Source: Mycolicibacterium wolinskyi
Lineage (GTDB): Bacteria > Actinomycetota > Actinomycetes > Mycobacteriales > Mycobacteriaceae
Assembly (NCBI RefSeq): GCF_002101965.1
Contig: NZ_LQQA01000023.1
Coordinates: 1 to 64,000 of the forward strand
DNA: 64,000 bases
Direction of reading: 5' to 3'
A program made the translations under genes and the position numbers. Positions 61,536 through 64,000 of this stretch are shown here, piece after piece; position 1 is the stretch's first letter; each line of letters opens with the position of its first letter. The notes beneath the pieces were generated by a model that saw only the letters and a list, made by a program, of their open reading frames with translations, had not been told where the DNA came from and did no database searches.

Positions 61536-61873
61536 GGTTCTCCGAGATCTGCATCGATGCTCGCGACCCCGAGGCACTGGGCGCCTGGTGGGCACAGGCG
61601 CTCGGCTGGCCGAAGCACACCGACTCCGACGGTGACGTGGTGCTGACCCCGCCGCCAGGTGGCGGGCCCATTTGGCTGTTTCTCGCGGTACCGGACGACA
61701 AGGTGGTCAAGAACCGCCTGCACCTCGACTTCACGCCGGACGATCAGCAGGCCGAGGTGGACCGGCTGATCGGCCTCGGTGCCCGGCATGTCGACATCGG
61801 CCAGGGCGAACAGACCTGGGTGGTGCTGGCCGACCCCGAGGGCAACGAGTTCTGTGTGCTGGCCGCCGACTGA
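61526..61873 (+). CDS. VOC-family (glyoxalase-like) protein
   Basis: 115 residues, one VOC half: FSEICIDARDPEALGAWWAQALGW, then LHLDFTPDDQQAEVDRL and VVLADPEGNEFCVL. Metal ligands could be Glu/His at the usual places. Function unknown; may be a small lyase or a binding protein linked to FadD36. ATG inside the fadD36 end. Confidence 0.85.
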   Translation: MGLRFSEICIDARDPEALGAWWAQALGWPKHTDSDGDVVLTPPPGGGPIWLFLAVPDDKVVKNRLHLDFTPDDQQAEVDRLIGLGARHVDIGQGEQTWVVLADPEGNEFCVLAAD

Positions 61874-61927
61874 TCGGGGGTCTGGAGATCCCTGGCCGGC
61901 GGCCTGGTGCGCGGTGACAATGGGCTG

Positions 61928-62794
61928 ATGGATCAGGGACAGCTGGCCGACTTCCTGCGCACCCGGCGCGAAGCGCTCACTCCCGAGGACGTGGGGTTGC
62001 CCGCGGGCCCGCGCCGGCGAACCGCCGGGTTGCGCCGTGAAGAGGTCTCGGCACTCGCGCTCATCTCGACGGACTACTACTGCCGCATGGAGCAGCGGCG
62101 GGCTCCGCAGCCGTCGACGGAGGTGTTGGCCTCCTTGGCGCGGGCGCTGCGGTTGTCACTCGACGAACGTGATCACCTGTTCCGCCTGGCCGGGCACAAC
62201 GCCCCGGCCCGGATTCCCACCGGTGAGCATGTCAGCCCGGCCACGATGCGGATTCTTGATCGCTTGCAGGACACACCGGCTCAGGTGATGTCGGCGTTGG
62301 GCGAGACGTTGGTGCAGACACCCCCAGCGCGCGCTCTGCTGGGTGAAGAAACCACCTACCAAGGCTTCGCGCGCAGCGTGGTGTACCGGTGGTTCACCGA
62401 CGAGGCGTCCCGCGAGCTGTATCCGGTCGAGGATCGCGCCGCCATCGGGCTGTCGTATGCCGCCGGCGCGAGGATGGCGTATGCGCGCGACGGGGCCGGA
62501 TCGCGGGCCGCCCAGATCGTCGACGATCTGTTGAGTCGCAGCGCCGAGTTCGCCGAACTGTGGAAGCGCCACGACGTCGGACATGCTCCCGAACTGACCA
62601 AACGCATCGTGCATCCCAAACTCGGTGTGCTCGAGGTGCAGTGCCAGATCCTCCACGATGCCGTGCACATGCACACGCAGTTGGTGTTCACGGCCGAGCC
62701 CGGGACGCCCAGCCACGCCAAACTCACCGCGTTGGGTGCCGACCCGCAGTCCTACCTGCGCGATCTGCACGCCGAATCGCGGGTGAGCCAGTGA
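61928..62794 (+). CDS. XRE-family regulator with MmyB-like ligand domain
   Basis: 288 residues from ATG 61928, with GACAAT six bases upstream (leaderless). HTH: GLRREEVSALALISTDYYCRMEQRR (about 30-55). C-terminal MmyB-like PAS part (YRWFTDEASRELYPVEDRAA and IVHPKLGVLEVQCQIL). Family members often repress a neighbouring short-chain dehydrogenase. A convergent paralogue is encoded three bases away. Confidence 0.88.
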   Translation: MDQGQLADFLRTRREALTPEDVGLPAGPRRRTAGLRREEVSALALISTDYYCRMEQRRAPQPSTEVLASLARALRLSLDERDHLFRLAGHNAPARIPTGEHVSPATMRILDRLQDTPAQVMSALGETLVQTPPARALLGEETTYQGFARSVVYRWFTDEASRELYPVEDRAAIGLSYAAGARMAYARDGAGSRAAQIVDDLLSRSAEFAELWKRHDVGHAPELTKRIVHPKLGVLEVQCQILHDAVHMHTQLVFTAEPGTPSHAKLTALGADPQSYLRDLHAESRVSQ

Positions 62795-62797
62795 GGT

Positions 62798-63658
62798 TCA
62801 CCCGTCGAATCGGTGGTGGCCGATGACCGTCGAGAGTTTCAGCTTGGTATGGCTTTCCGAGCCCGGCACGGTCAGATAGATCACGACGCGCCGGTTGCGG
62901 TCGGTGTCGAACAACACCTCGCGCTGCAGTTGGATCACACCGAGTGCGGGATGAACGATACGACACTGCCGGTTGATCCGGACCGCGTCCACGAGTCGTT
63001 CACGCCGCCAGATCTCGGCGAATTCGTCGCTGCGGCGCAACAGGAGCTTCACGAGATCTGAGGCCGGGCAGGTGTTTTCACGGTCCATCAGACTCCGGCG
63101 TAGATCGGCCACGATCTCGTCACCGATCGTCGAGTGCTCGGTCACCCCGTGGCGCAGCCGTTCGCCGGCGTCGGTGAACCACCGGTAGTAACCACTTCGC
63201 GACCACCCGCTGAAACCGGTCAACTCGCCGAAAAGCACCTTCGCCGAGGGTGTCTGGTGCAGAACCTCGCCCACCGCGTCGACGACCATCGCCGGTGTGT
63301 CGGCCAATCGGCCGAGTACATGCATGACACCGGGGTCCACATGCGCCGTGCCCAGAACCTCTCCGGCAAGGTCGTAGCCCGCCGCACTGAACAATCGGTC
63401 GCGGTCGGCTCGGTTGAATCGGAGGCCGCGCGCGATGCTCGCCAGCATGGCCGGCGACGGGCGCGGACCACAGGGCCGTTCCAGCCTGCCGTAATAGGCG
63501 GACGACACCGAACACAGTGCGGCGACCTCGTCGCGACGCAAACCAGGCGTGCGTCGGCGCCTGCCGCGCGGGAGACCGACGTCTTCTGGCTGCAATACTC
63601 GCCGGCGCGCACGCAACAGATCGGCCACGTCGGCGAGATCGCCATCAGCGGATGTCAC
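62798..63658 (-). CDS. XRE-family regulator, convergent paralogue
   Basis: 286 residues from GTG 63658. Same layout as the preceding protein: HTH GLRRDEVAALCSVSSAYYGRLERP and ligand part YYRWFTDAGERLRHGVTEHS with CRIVHPALGVIQLQREVL. It is divergent from the SDR gene at 63806, the typical target in this family. The start is uncertain; the frame stays open to 63775. Confidence 0.83.
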   Translation of the reverse strand: MTSADGDLADVADLLRARRRVLQPEDVGLPRGRRRRTPGLRRDEVAALCSVSSAYYGRLERPCGPRPSPAMLASIARGLRFNRADRDRLFSAAGYDLAGEVLGTAHVDPGVMHVLGRLADTPAMVVDAVGEVLHQTPSAKVLFGELTGFSGWSRSGYYRWFTDAGERLRHGVTEHSTIGDEIVADLRRSLMDRENTCPASDLVKLLLRRSDEFAEIWRRERLVDAVRINRQCRIVHPALGVIQLQREVLFDTDRNRRVVIYLTVPGSESHTKLKLSTVIGHHRFDG

Positions 63659-63805
63659 GACTCGATGGTCGATGAGGCCACGTTCCCGCGGAAGGGCCCG
63701 GCCATCGGGGGATCGGCGATCAGTGGATAACCCGCCCCTGAATGTGTGCCCAGGACACTGGCAGCTTGGAATCACAGAGCTGACAACGCACCGAGGAGAA
63801 CTGTG

Positions 63806-64000
63806 ATGCCGCGCAATGCAGAAGTGGACGTGCCGGACCTGAGCGGCAAACTGGCCGTGATCACCGGTGGTAGCGACGGCATCGGTTTCGGGCTCGCAGG
63901 GCGGTTGGCGGCGGCCGGTGCCGAGGTCATTCTGCCGGTGCGCAACACCGACAAGGGTCGTGACGCCGTCGCCCGTATCGGTGCCGCGGTGCCCAACGCC
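63806..64000 (+). CDS. Short-chain dehydrogenase, truncated at the window end
   Basis: 65 codons visible, AGGAG before ATG 63806. MPRNAEVDVPDLSGKLAVIT then GGSDGIGFGLAGRLAAAGAE shows the SDR cofactor motif TGGSDGIG and the Rossmann start. The rest lies beyond 64000. Probably controlled by the divergent XRE regulator; this is inference from the common pairing. Confidence 0.85.
   Translation, partial: MPRNAEVDVPDLSGKLAVITGGSDGIGFGLAGRLAAAGAEVILPVRNTDKGRDAVARIGAAVPNA

Overview
The window is a high-GC actinobacterial chromosome segment with about 60 protein genes and no rRNA or tRNA genes that I could recognise. Gene content and order point to a fast-growing Mycobacterium (Mycolicibacterium, close to M. 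smegmatis). From about 9.4 kb to the right end the order largely follows M. tuberculosis Rv1156 to Rv1193, as recalled from memory: HhH-GPD protein, Rv1157c/Rv1158c Ala/Pro-rich proteins, pimE, PCD, mutT2, narGHJI, typA, lpqW, mshB, Rv1171, fbiC, fadH, padR, fdxC, aminotransferase, pruC-pruA-pruB, fadD36. Many starts are GTG or TTG, and several appear leaderless (a TANNNT -10 box only 6-8 nt before the start codon), as is common in mycobacteria.

Layout. (1) 0-9.3 kb, almost all minus strand: a membrane acyltransferase, an MFS exporter, and a transport/sensing block made of two sodium:solute symporters, each paired with a small two-helix membrane protein, plus a LytS-type kinase, a LytTR response regulator and a secreted DUF732 protein. 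(2) 9.4-16 kb: a base-excision-type HhH protein, nitroreductase, two secreted Ala/Pro-rich proteins, PimE, a pterin dehydratase and MutT2. (3) 14.9-22.8 kb: narK-narGHJI, a membrane-bound respiratory nitrate reductase with its transporter, followed by a small flavin-fold protein and two small Cys-containing proteins. (4) 23.9-36.4 kb: typA, lpqW, a CLC channel and mshB, interspersed with three paralogous minus-strand secreted proteins (GjpA-like). Two of the three sit where M. tuberculosis carries PE/PPE genes. (5) 36.6-47.5 kb: fbiC (FO/F420 synthesis), a secreted Excalibur protein flanked by inverted copies of a palindromic repeat, then a six-gene sulfur-scavenging operon (rhodanese, SsuC, SsuB, SsuA, SfnB-like, flavin monooxygenase) divergent from a YceI protein. 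(6) 47.5-64 kb: fadH with a PadR regulator, ferredoxin FdxC with an aminotransferase, a NarL-type two-component system, a carotenoid oxygenase, the proline catabolic set pruC/pruA/pruB, a Nudix hydrolase, fadD36, a VOC protein, two convergent paralogous XRE regulators, and the start of an SDR gene cut by the window edge.

Functional links. PimE and LpqW both act on polar PIM/LAM synthesis. FbiC supplies the F420 precursor. MshB belongs to mycothiol synthesis. NarGHJI serves nitrate respiration and redox balance. The pru genes turn proline into glutamate under a PucR-type regulator. Most convergent gene pairs that are not overlapping end in a strong palindrome, and several of these belong to dispersed repeat families. 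The most unusual material is the GjpA-like family with internal duplication, the doubled symporter modules beside LytS/LytTR, the four-domain rhodanese with a single catalytic cysteine, and the inverted repeat pair around the Excalibur gene.
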